In this document: piece by piece, positions 1 through 6,028 of the stretch | How the letters are laid out: each line of letters begins with the position of its first letter | How positions within the stretch are numbered: position 1 is the stretch's first letter | Assembly (NCBI GenBank): GCA_050011095.1 | Contig: JBEKJU010000256.1 | Location: forward strand, 1 to 8,583 | Length of the DNA: 8,583 nucleotides | Direction of reading: 5' to 3' | DNA from: JBEKJU01 sp050011095 | Lineage (GTDB): Bacteria > Desulfobacterota > Syntrophorhabdia > Syntrophorhabdales > WCHB1-27 | Made by a program: the position numbers and the translations under genes | The notes under the pieces: model-generated | Told to the model about the DNA's origin: nothing | Seen by the model: only the letters and a program-made list of their open reading frames with translations | Databases searched by the model: none

Positions 1-10
1 AAAACACTGG

Positions 11-30
11 ATTCCCGCGTTCGCGGGAAT
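11..30. repeat. dRS3-like REP palindrome
   Basis: A perfect inverted repeat with arms ATTCCCGCG and CGCGGGAAT separated by TT, flanked by CTGG and GACGG. This matches the general form of the short dispersed palindrome (ATTCCCGCG...CGCGGGAAT) found in intergenic DNA of many bacteria, best known as dRS3 in Neisseria. It lies outside any reading frame I can support. Seen directly as a palindrome; the family label is from memory of the consensus. Confidence 0.65.
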
Positions 31-52
31 GACGGCAAAGGACGGTTTTTCT

Positions 53-91
53 CCGTTTGCGATCAGGCCCCTTCGAGGGGCCAGCAAACGG
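53..91. repeat. Two-level hairpin upstream of moeA
   Basis: Outer arms CCGTTTGC (53-60) and GCAAACGG (84-91) enclose an inner perfect stem GGCCCCT (66-72) / AGGGGCC (76-82) with a TCG loop; the junction between stems is asymmetric (GATCA on one side, A on the other). No T-tract follows. It could be a REP-type element, or part of the transcription end of a gene outside the window. It ends about 55 bp before the moeA start, so a role in the moeA leader cannot be excluded. Confidence 0.5.
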
Positions 92-95
92 CAAG

Positions 96-116
96 CCCCC
101 GGCTCTGCCGGGGGTT
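96..116 (+). terminator. GC-rich hairpin, terminator-like
   Basis: An 8-bp perfect GC stem CCCCCGGC (96-103) / GCCGGGGG (107-114) with a TCT loop, followed only by TTAT. The weak T-tract makes it a poor intrinsic terminator by the usual criteria. Its position between the window edge and the first gene of the Moco operon fits a terminator of an upstream gene or an attenuating hairpin. No clear promoter for moeA is visible in the 30 bp between it and the start codon. Confidence 0.4.
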
Positions 117-146
117 ATGACTACGGCTGTGCGGTGATGTTTTTCC

Positions 147-1370
147 GTGGAATTCCTGACATCGATCACTCCAGTTGAAGCCCTCAGGCTCATTGCCTCC
201 TTTCCCCTCAAGCCCCCAAAGGCGGAGGACGTCGCCCTTGAGCACGCCCTGTCGAGGGTGCTCGCAGCGGATATCATTGCCCGGGAAGATGTGCCTGCTT
301 TCGCGCGCTCCCTCGTCGACGGCTATGCGGTAAAGGTCAAGGAGACGTACGGGGCCAGGGAAGGCGCGCCCGCCTTCCTCCTCGTCGCGGGAGAGGTGCC
401 CGTCGGCGTGGCTACGGACAAGGCGGTGCGTGACGGGCAATCGGTCTACGTGGCCACGGGGGCCATGATACCCGAGGGCGCGGATGGCGTCGTCATGCTG
501 GAGCACGCAAGGAGGGCCGGTGACGCGATCGAGATCACGCGCGCCATCACCCGCGGAGAGAATATCTGCAACAGGGGCGAAGACGTGGGGGAAGGACAGG
601 TCGTGCTCGAAGAGGGAAGGACGCTCTCCCCTTTTGACCTGGGCGTTCTCGCGGCGCTCGGCATCACCCGCGTCCCCGTCTACCAAAGACCCTTGGTCGG
701 GCTCATCTCATCGGGCGACGAGATCGTGCCGGCGGACCATATGCCCCCGCCGGGTAAGGTCAGGGATATCAACGCCTACACCGTGAGCGCCCTCGTCGGC
801 AGGCAGGGTTGTGTCGTCAGGTTCGCGGGCATCGCCGCGGACTCGGTCGACGCCATAGTGGAGAAACTTTCCGACCTTCAGGGGTGCGACCTCATCCTGC
901 TCTCGGGCGGCAGCTCGAAGGGCATGAGCGATTTCATGACGGCGGCCATCGGCAAGCTCGGCGGGACGATCCTTTTCCACGGCCTCAATATAAAGCCCGG
1001 CAAGCCGACGATCTTCGCCTCCCTTGGGGAAAAACCCGTATTCGGCCTTCCCGGCCACCCGGTCTCGTGCGCCCTGGTCGGTCTCCGGTTCGTGCTGCCC
1101 CTCGTCCGGCGCATGAAAGGCGAGAGGCGCCCGCCCGCCGACTGGGCCGTGACCGGCACGCTCACGACGAATGTCCCGTCGTCCTACGGCATCGAGGAGT
1201 ACGTGAGGGTGCGCGTCGAGGGAGATGCTCAAGCGGCGCGTGTCACGCCCATCTTCGCGAAATCGGCCGTCATCTCGACCCTCTCCCGGGCGGACGGCTA
1301 CGTGGTGATCCCGACGGGGACCGAAGGGTTGGAGTCAGGCGACCAGGTGGAGGTGCTGCCCCTTGGCTAA
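147..1370 (+). CDS. moeA: Molybdopterin molybdenumtransferase MoeA
   Basis: Encodes 407 residues, the normal MoeA length. MoeA inserts metal into adenylated molybdopterin (MPT-AMP) in the cytoplasm to form active Moco. Visible landmarks in order: DGYAV at residues 58-62, GED at 144-146, SSGDE at 188-192 and GGSSKGMSDF at 254-263 (the MPT-binding core, matching the acidic active-site positions of E. coli MoeA), KPGKPT at 283-288, GLPGHP at 300-305, then the beta-barrel C-terminal domain from about 335 ending ISTLSRADGYVVIP. The start is GTG at 147: an in-frame TGA at 135-137 leaves no other candidate, and the resulting N-terminus MEFLTSITPVEAL fits the family. The upstream Shine-Dalgarno is weak. 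It overlaps the next moeA-like gene by 8 bp, so the two are probably translationally coupled. Confidence 0.95.
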   Translation: MEFLTSITPVEALRLIASFPLKPPKAEDVALEHALSRVLAADIIAREDVPAFARSLVDGYAVKVKETYGAREGAPAFLLVAGEVPVGVATDKAVRDGQSVYVATGAMIPEGADGVVMLEHARRAGDAIEITRAITRGENICNRGEDVGEGQVVLEEGRTLSPFDLGVLAALGITRVPVYQRPLVGLISSGDEIVPADHMPPPGKVRDINAYTVSALVGRQGCVVRFAGIAADSVDAIVEKLSDLQGCDLILLSGGSSKGMSDFMTAAIGKLGGTILFHGLNIKPGKPTIFASLGEKPVFGLPGHPVSCALVGLRFVLPLVRRMKGERRPPADWAVTGTLTTNVPSSYGIEEYVRVRVEGDAQAARVTPIFAKSAVISTLSRADGYVVIPTGTEGLESGDQVEVLPLG

Positions 1371-3228
1371 GAGGTATCTCACCACGGTAAGCAAGGAAGA
1401 GGCCTTAAGGAAGGTGCTCGCCGTGACCCGGCCCCTTCAGGCGGACGAGCTTGTGCCCGTGCCCGCGTGTCCCGGCAGGGTGACGTCGGGGCCGGTCGTC
1501 GCGGCCCGCTCCAACCCGCCCTTCACGTCGGCGGCCATGGACGGCTACGCGGTCTCCTTCGAGGAGACCCTCGACGCTGACGTGACGAGCCCCGTCGGGC
1601 TCATCGAGGGGAAGGGCGCGGTGCTCGTCAACACGGGCGATCCCCTGCCCGCCGCCATGAACGCGGTCATCATGGTCGAAGACGTCGAAGGGAAGGAGGG
1701 CCGGATCGTCATCAGGAAGCCCGCCTCGCTCTGGCAGAACGTGAGGCTCACGGGGGAGGACGTGATCGAGGGCGATATGCTCTTCCCCGTCAACTACAGG
1801 TTCGGCATCCTCGACGTGGGTCTTCTGCTCGCCGGAGGCGTCAGGGAGGTCCGGGTCCGCAGGAGGCCGAGGCTCCTCATCGTCCCGACCGGTCACGAGC
1901 TTATCGACATCTACGGGGAGGGCGGCTTCCCGGTCCCCGCCACGAAGCTGATCGATTTCAACTCCTATACGCTCATGGCCCTCGGACGGGAGATGGGGTA
2001 TGAAGTGACGAAGGCGGAGATAGCCCGGAACAACGACGACCTCAGGGCCGTCCTCAGGGGGCATATCCCCGGCCACGACGTGCTCGTCATCAACGCGGGC
2101 TCAAGCGCCGGCACGGAGGATTTCACGGAGGTAGTGATCAGGGAATTCGGCGAGGTCCTGTTCCACGGCGTCGCCATGATGCCCGGCAAGCCGACGATAT
2201 TCGGCCTCATCGAGGGCAAGCCCGTCTTCGGCATACCGGGTTACCCCGTCTCGGCCGTGATAAGCTTCAGGACCTTTCTCGGGGCCGTGTACGAGCGGCT
2301 CGTCAGCTCCCACAGCCCGGAGGCGACCGTGCCGTGCGTCATCCCCTACAAGCTCCCTTCGCGGATCGGCGTCGAGGAGGTGCTGCGGGTGAGGCTCGTG
2401 GCAAAGGACGAGACCTACTACGCCTATCCTCTGCCGCGGGGCGCCGGGGTCTTCTCGTCCCTTTCCCGGGCCGACGGCCTTGTCACGATACCCGCGGCCG
2501 TGGAGGGGTACCATGAGGGCTCGTCGCTCAGGGCGGCCCTCCTCCGGCCGGAAGGCGAGCTGGCCGACAGGATCAACATAGTCGGAAGCCACGACCTCTC
2601 GCTCGACGTGCTCCGGGATATGATCAAGACCCGCCGGCCCGCGATCGACCTCGTTTCGGCCCACGTGGGGAGCCTCTCCGGCATCATCGCGATGCAAAAG
2701 GGGATCATCGACCTCGTGACGACCCACATACTGGACGAGCGGGAAAAGGTGTATAATATACCTGCGATCAGGCGGTATCTGGCGGAAAGGAAGGTTCGTC
2801 TCGTCCATATCACGAAGAGGATACAGGGATTGCTCGTGGCGAAAGGGAACCCCAAGGGCATACGGGGCGTGGCCGATCTCGCCCGGCCCGACGTGCGTTT
2901 CGTCAACCGGCAGCTCGGCTCGGGCACGCGGATACTGCTTGACATGATGCTTAAGGAGAGGGGGATCGAGGCGCGCGAGATTCGGGGATATGACCGGGAG
3001 GAGTCGACCCACACGGCGGTGGCGCTCCTCGTGAAGGAGGGGATCGCGGATACGGGCCTTGCCATTCACGCGGTTTCCCGGATATTCTCTCTCGATTTTA
3101 TCCCTCTCATGGAGGAGGAGTACGACCTCATCGTCACAGAGGAATTCGCGGGTGATGCGAGGTTCGCGCTTCTCATGGAACTTCTCGCGTCGCCTGAATT
3201 CGCATCGAGGCTATCATCAACTATCTGA
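1363..3228 (+). CDS. MoeA fused to PBP-like (COG1910-type) domain
   Basis: Encodes 621 residues. Residues 1 to about 396 are a full MoeA: AMDGYAV around 58-64, GED 131-133, PTGHEL 175-180 (the usual GDE is GHE here, Asp replaced by His), NAGSSAGTEDF 244-254, MPGKPT 273-278, GIPGYP 290-295 and FSSLSRADGLVTIP at 364-377. Residues 403 to about 610 form a periplasmic-binding-protein-like domain with the signature FVNRQLGSGTR at 513-523 and a preceding VYNIPAIRRYL segment. No signal peptide is present, so this domain is cytoplasmic and probably senses or delivers an oxyanion such as molybdate or tungstate; that role is inferred. The TTG start at 1363 has GGAGG nine bases upstream. MoeA/LysR-substrate-binding fusions are known in anaerobic bacteria. 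The C-terminus stops about ten residues after SPEF, which seems short for this fusion family. Confidence 0.92.
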   Translation: MAKRYLTTVSKEEALRKVLAVTRPLQADELVPVPACPGRVTSGPVVAARSNPPFTSAAMDGYAVSFEETLDADVTSPVGLIEGKGAVLVNTGDPLPAAMNAVIMVEDVEGKEGRIVIRKPASLWQNVRLTGEDVIEGDMLFPVNYRFGILDVGLLLAGGVREVRVRRRPRLLIVPTGHELIDIYGEGGFPVPATKLIDFNSYTLMALGREMGYEVTKAEIARNNDDLRAVLRGHIPGHDVLVINAGSSAGTEDFTEVVIREFGEVLFHGVAMMPGKPTIFGLIEGKPVFGIPGYPVSAVISFRTFLGAVYERLVSSHSPEATVPCVIPYKLPSRIGVEEVLRVRLVAKDETYYAYPLPRGAGVFSSLSRADGLVTIPAAVEGYHEGSSLRAALLRPEGELADRINIVGSHDLSLDVLRDMIKTRRPAIDLVSAHVGSLSGIIAMQKGIIDLVTTHILDEREKVYNIPAIRRYLAERKVRLVHITKRIQGLLVAKGNPKGIRGVADLARPDVRFVNRQLGSGTRILLDMMLKERGIEAREIRGYDREESTHTAVALLVKEGIADTGLAIHAVSRIFSLDFIPLMEEEYDLIVTEEFAGDARFALLMELLASPEFASRLSSTI

Positions 3229-4160
3229 GGATATCGATCACCGACAGGTGCAATCTCAGGTGCAGGTACTGCACGGAGGGCAGCTTTTCCTTCATCCCCC
3301 ATCAGGAGATCCTTCGCTACGAGGAGATCATCAGGTTCGCCCGGATCGCCGCCGCCCTGGGCGTGACCAAGATCAGACTTACCGGAGGTGAGCCCCTTAG
3401 CAGAAAGGGCCTCGCCTTCCTGATCGGACAGATCAGCGCCATCGACAGCATAGACGATATCGGCCTCACCACGAACGGGGTCGATCTGGCCGACGAGGTG
3501 GAGAGGCTTAAGGACGCGGGGCTCAGGCGCGTCAATATCAGCCTCGACTCGCTGAAACCCGAACGGTTCGCCCATATCACCGGGTTCGATGTCTTCGACA
3601 GGGTGATAAGGAGCGTGCGGCGGGCGAAGGAGGCGGGCCTCGACCCCGTGAAGATCAATACGGTGATCATCAAGGGCTTCAATGATGACGAGGTGCTCGA
3701 TTTCGCCGATTTCGCAAGGGAATGGGAGATCCAGGTGCGTTTCATAGAGTTCATGCCCTTCGGAGAGAAGGCCCTGTGGGATGGGTCGAAAATGGTCAGG
3801 TCCGACTTTCTGGAAGACGCGATACGCCGGGTGCACGAGCTCAAACCGGGCAACGACGACAGGGGGCCGGCCGAGATGTTTCACTTGAACGGCAGCGCCG
3901 GCCAGGTGGGCTTCATCAGCCCCATGTCCTCCCATATCTGTCATCGATGTAACAGGATCAGGCTGACGCCCGACGGAAAGATCAAACCCTGCCTCTTTTC
4001 GGAGGCGGAGCACGATGTGAAGGCCCTCCTGCGCGGCGGCGCGGATGATGCAGAGGTGGCGGAATTCATAAAAGACGCGGTCAAGGCCAAGCCGGAGAGA
4101 AAACAGGAGGCGGGATCGATCCGCATGTGTCAGAGGAGCATGAGGACGATAGGGGGATAG
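3198..4160 (+). CDS. moaA: GTP 3',8-cyclase MoaA (radical SAM), non-standard start
   Basis: MoaA converts GTP to 3',8-cyclo-GTP, the first step to cPMP, using two 4Fe-4S clusters. The frame reads INYLRISITDRC, then the radical-SAM motif CNLRCRYC at 3249-3272, LTGGEPL just after 3372, SLDSL near 3547, the C-terminal cluster motif HICHRCNRI...KPC at about 3934-3992, and the conserved C-terminal Gly-Gly. An in-frame TGA at 3195-3197 bounds the gene. No ATG, GTG or TTG lies between it and the first cysteine; the first one is GTG at 3363, which would remove the SAM cluster. Possible starts are ATT 3198, ATC 3204/3213/3216 (a GAGG at 3207-3210 precedes 3216 by five bases) and CTG 3225, overlapping the previous TGA. 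The coordinate given is the maximal open span (at most 320 residues). Function is secure; the true start is not. Confidence 0.9.
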   Translation: MRIEAIINYLRISITDRCNLRCRYCTEGSFSFIPHQEILRYEEIIRFARIAAALGVTKIRLTGGEPLSRKGLAFLIGQISAIDSIDDIGLTTNGVDLADEVERLKDAGLRRVNISLDSLKPERFAHITGFDVFDRVIRSVRRAKEAGLDPVKINTVIIKGFNDDEVLDFADFAREWEIQVRFIEFMPFGEKALWDGSKMVRSDFLEDAIRRVHELKPGNDDRGPAEMFHLNGSAGQVGFISPMSSHICHRCNRIRLTPDGKIKPCLFSEAEHDVKALLRGGADDAEVAEFIKDAVKAKPERKQEAGSIRMCQRSMRTIGG

Positions 4161-4161
4161 A
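4128..4161 (+). repeat. 34-bp direct repeat, copy 1 (end of moaA)
   Basis: An exact 34-base match to 4282-4315 (offset 154). This copy encodes the last residues and stop codon of MoaA. The flanking bases differ (G/C before, T/A after), so the repeat is exactly bounded. It brackets a hairpin-rich insert between moaA and moaC. Confidence 0.9.
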
Positions 4162-4281
4162 TGGCCGTGATCGTGCACATTACGCCTCCGGTCCTTCCTT
4201 TTTATGAAGGGGAGGCTCCACGGGCTTTGCCCGCGGAGGGGGCGACCGGGTACCCACGGAGTGGGTGTCCCCAATAATTGC
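4162..4281. mobile_element. REP/MITE-like hairpin insert between moaA and moaC
   Basis: A 120-bp stretch between the two 34-bp repeats, made mostly of inverted repeats: CCTTC/GAAGG (4193-4197/4206-4210), CTCCACGGGC/GCCCGCGGAG with a TTT loop (4216-4225/4229-4238, one mismatch), and the palindrome ACCCACGGAGTGGGT (4252-4266). The last palindrome recurs in opposite orientation at 6771-6785 together with an adjacent ATGAAGG-type block. I read it as a non-autonomous repeat element; no transposase is present. A 38-codon ATG frame (4161-4277) runs through it but has no recognisable content. Confidence 0.6.
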
Positions 4282-4315
4282 TGTCAGAGGAGCATGAGGA
4301 CGATAGGGGGATAGA
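4282..4315 (+). repeat. 34-bp direct repeat, copy 2 (before moaC)
   Basis: Exact copy of 4128-4161, here non-coding and lying 18 bp before the preferred moaC start. If the 154 bp from 4128 to 4281 are removed, moaA and moaC are left with a normal short operon spacing of under 30 bp, which supports a later insertion or duplication. Confidence 0.9.
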
Positions 4316-4333
4316 ACACAAGGTATGGGTGAC

Positions 4334-4813
4334 ATGGAACTGAGCCACGTGGACGCAGATGGCAAGGCAAGGATGGTCGATGTGAGCGAGAAGCGCGAGA
4401 CCGCCCGCGAGGCGCGCGCCTTCGGATCCGTGCGCATGTCAAAGGAGGCCTATGGGGTGGTGCGCCGGGGCCAGGGGCCAAAAGGGGATGTCTTCACCGT
4501 GGCGAAGGTCGCGGGCATCATGGCCGCGAAGAGGACGCCCGACCTCATACCGCTCTGCCACCCCCTGCCCATCACCTATGTCGATGTGGGCTACACCTTC
4601 AAGGACGATGAGGCCGTGATCGAGATCACCTCCACCGTGAAGGTGAAGGGGACGACAGGCGTCGAGATGGAGGCCATGACGTGTGTCATGATGTGCGCCC
4701 TCACGGTCTACGACATGTGCAAGGCCATCGACAAGTCGATTGAGCTGGGACCGTTCTATCTGATTGAGAAGAGCGGGGGCAAGAGCGGCGTGTTCACAAG
4801 AAGGAGCCCTTGA
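4334..4813 (+). CDS. moaC: Cyclic pyranopterin monophosphate synthase MoaC
   Basis: Encodes 159 residues from this start. MoaC rearranges 3',8-cyclo-GTP, the MoaA product, into cPMP in the cytoplasm; it is normally a hexamer. Landmarks: ARMVDVSEK at 12-20, GPKGDVF at 48-54, LIPLCHPLPI at 71-80 with the active-site histidine at 76, GVEMEAMT at 109-116, and YDMCKAIDK at 126-134 carrying the catalytic Asp and Lys. Two in-frame ATGs exist, 4325 and 4334. AAGG at 4320-4323 sits one base before the first but ten before the second, and the family usually begins ME-L-[ST]-H, so I prefer 4334. The gene directly follows the 34-bp repeat copy 2. All expected catalytic residues are present. Confidence 0.95.
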   Translation: MELSHVDADGKARMVDVSEKRETAREARAFGSVRMSKEAYGVVRRGQGPKGDVFTVAKVAGIMAAKRTPDLIPLCHPLPITYVDVGYTFKDDEAVIEITSTVKVKGTTGVEMEAMTCVMMCALTVYDMCKAIDKSIELGPFYLIEKSGGKSGVFTRRSP

Positions 4814-4886
4814 CCGTGATCGCAGTGGGCAAGATCGTTCCATGTTTACCGGCGCGGTTCGGTCTTTGATGCATGGAGGGGAGAAG

Positions 4887-5324
4887 ATGAAGGGAAAGGT
4901 GATTTCCGTCAACGTGAGCGACAACAAGGGCGAGAAGAAACACAACATCGACCGGTGTATCCTCCTTGAGGGCCACGGCCTCGAAAAGGACGCCCACGCC
5001 GGCCCCTGGCACCGGCAGGTGAGCCTTCTTGCCGCGGAAAGCATAGAGAAGATAAGGAAGATGGGGCTCGACGTGAAGCCCGGTGATTTTGCCGAGAATC
5101 TGACCACGGAAGGCATAGAGCTTCCCACCCTGCCCATCGGGACCACGCTCCGGATTGGCGGCGCGGTGACGATGAAGGTCACCCAGATAGGAAAGGAGTG
5201 CCACACGAGGTGCGCCATCTTCTATCAGGTGGGTGACTGCGTGATGCCGAAAGAGGGCATATTCACCGAGGTGGTGGAAGGCGGCGAGGTCGGGGTGGGA
5301 GACGAGATAGAGGTAGTGCCGTGA
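4887..5324 (+). CDS. MOSC-domain protein, Moco-associated
   Basis: Encodes 145 residues. MOSC domains occur in Moco sulfurases and in small stand-alone proteins thought to handle sulfur or bind Moco; this short form is of the stand-alone type. Visible: a GHGLEKDAHAG segment at 29-39 followed by RQVSLLA, GDFAENLTTEGI at 66-77, and the cysteine-bearing block IGKECHTRCAIFYQVGDCVMP at 101-121 (Cys 105, 109, 118). The start at 4887 has a strong GGAGGGG five bases upstream. The frame stays open to 4764, but that extension overlaps moaC and lacks family similarity. It overlaps the next gene by GTGA, indicating coupling with mogA. Exact biochemical role is unproven for this class. Confidence 0.9.
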   Translation: MKGKVISVNVSDNKGEKKHNIDRCILLEGHGLEKDAHAGPWHRQVSLLAAESIEKIRKMGLDVKPGDFAENLTTEGIELPTLPIGTTLRIGGAVTMKVTQIGKECHTRCAIFYQVGDCVMPKEGIFTEVVEGGEVGVGDEIEVVP

Positions 5325-5809
5325 GATACAGGGCGGTTGTCATCACGATCAGCGACAAGGGGTCCGCGGGGCTGAGGGAGGATACGAGCGGCCCCGGTAT
5401 CCGAAAGATGCTCGAAAAGACATACGACGTGAGGGAGGTGCTCATCGTACCCGATGAGGCCGATGTCATTGCCGCGACCATGAGGGCCGAAATCGATGAG
5501 AAGGGCGTCGACCTCGTCGTCACGACCGGGGGGACGGGCGTCGGTCCGCGGGACGTGACGCCCGAGGCGACCCGACAGGTGATAGAGAAGGACCTGCCCG
5601 GCTTCTCGGAGGCCATGAGGATGGAGAGCTTTCGAATCACGCCTTTCGCCTTGATATCGCGCGCGGTATGCGGCATCAGGCGCCAATCTATCATCATCAA
5701 CCTGCCCGGCAGCCCGAAGGCCGCCGCGGAATGTCTCTCCTTCATCGAGGCGGCCCTTCCCCATGCGCTCGAAAAGGTGAAGGGCGACCCGGGCGAGTGC
5801 GCCCGATAG
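5321..5809 (+). CDS. mogA: Molybdopterin adenylyltransferase, MogA/MoaB type
   Basis: Encodes 162 residues, typical for the small MoCF-binding fold. The family activates molybdopterin as MPT-AMP for MoeA, so this protein supplies the substrate of the two MoeA proteins upstream. Landmarks: VVITISDKGSAG at 6-17, the MPT-binding motif TTGGTGVGPRDVTPEAT at 68-84, and INLPGSPKA at 126-134. The GTG start shares GTGA with the MOSC stop, and a GAGG lies eight bases upstream. MoaB proteins are close relatives and some are inactive; the MogA reading rests on the intact GTGxGPRD motif and on the operon. It appears to be the last gene of the Moco operon, since a non-coding stretch and a new promoter follow. 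Confidence 0.93.
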   Translation: MRYRAVVITISDKGSAGLREDTSGPGIRKMLEKTYDVREVLIVPDEADVIAATMRAEIDEKGVDLVVTTGGTGVGPRDVTPEATRQVIEKDLPGFSEAMRMESFRITPFALISRAVCGIRRQSIIINLPGSPKAAAECLSFIEAALPHALEKVKGDPGECAR

Positions 5810-5887
5810 GCCCATCGCGCCACAAGTGGGCATCGCTGAAAGGTGTGTGCGGGAGACGACCAGTCCCAGGCATAACAGCCGGTTAGC

Positions 5888-5907
5888 ACGCGGGCCTCGC
5901 CCCGCGT
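5888..5907. other. Hairpin downstream of mogA
   Basis: Perfect 7-bp stem ACGCGGG (5888-5894) / CCCGCGT (5901-5907) with a 6-nt loop, and CCGG on both outer flanks. A weaker GCCCA/TGGGC hairpin lies at 5810-5831, right after the mogA stop. Neither has a following T-tract, so as intrinsic terminators they are weak candidates. The rest of 5810-5940 shows no supportable gene. Confidence 0.35.
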
Positions 5908-5943
5908 CCCCGGTTGGAAGTAAAGATTATCTGCCTAATTATC

Positions 5944-5972
5944 TTGATTTCCTGTTGTCCTCGGGTTATAAT
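5944..5972 (+). promoter_or_regulatory. Sigma-70-type promoter for the 6029 gene
   Basis: TTGATT (5944-5949) is separated by exactly 17 bases from a perfect TATAAT (5967-5972). It lies in an AT-rich patch of otherwise GC-rich DNA, 57 bp before the start codon of the swivelling-domain gene. The predicted transcription start, near 5979, falls inside the first copy of the tandem operator-like repeat. Confidence 0.75.
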
Positions 5973-5973
5973 T

Positions 5974-5999
5974 GTTGTATACAGGTGTTGTATACAGGT
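5974..5999 (+). promoter_or_regulatory. Tandem operator-like repeat GTTGTATACAGGT x2
   Basis: Two exact, abutting 13-bp copies (5974-5986 and 5987-5999), each centred on the palindrome TGTATACA. The centres are 13 bp apart, a little over one helical turn. They start one base after the -10 box and cover the predicted transcription start, the classic place for a repressor to act. Palindromes with a GTATAC core are typical targets of GntR-family regulators; that assignment is inference, and no regulator gene is in the window. Confidence 0.65.
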
Positions 6000-6028
6000 A
6001 AAAGGTCGAGAGCAAGGAGGTCAACATA

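Noticed and set aside
2731..2757. TATAAT at 2752-2757 inside the MoeA-PBP gene with a near palindrome GTATAATATAC
   Set aside because: The -35 candidate is poor and badly spaced (CTGGAC, 15 bases), and the bases encode the VYNIP segment that the PBP-like domain requires, so coding constraint explains it.
708..3069. Long - strand open frames opposite the two moeA genes
   Set aside because: These are antisense shadows of GC-rich codon use; their translations are rich in Arg, Gly, Asp and His, with no motifs.
3066..4274. A 402-codon - strand open frame opposite moaA
   Set aside because: The + strand frame contains complete MoaA cluster motifs; the antisense product has no recognisable domain and is an artefact of codon bias.
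4161..4277. A 38-codon ATG frame immediately after the moaA stop (TAGATG)
   Set aside because: It runs through the hairpin insert, has no ribosome site of its own beyond the moaA end and no recognisable motif; its sequence is explained by the inverted repeats.
4810..4869. A 19-codon TTG mini-frame (MTVIAVGKIV...) between moaC and the MOSC gene
   Set aside because: It is short, with no family match. GGAGCCC precedes it closely but could arise by chance in the moaC tail. It may be a relic, but I cannot support it.
4764..4886. N-terminal extension of the MOSC gene into moaC
   Set aside because: The extension overlaps moaC in another frame and lacks family similarity, while ATG 4887 has a strong GGAGGGG.
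5810..5940. Possible riboswitch or tRNA-like structure after mogA
   Set aside because: I could not fit a tRNA cloverleaf or any known riboswitch core; only two short hairpins are supportable.
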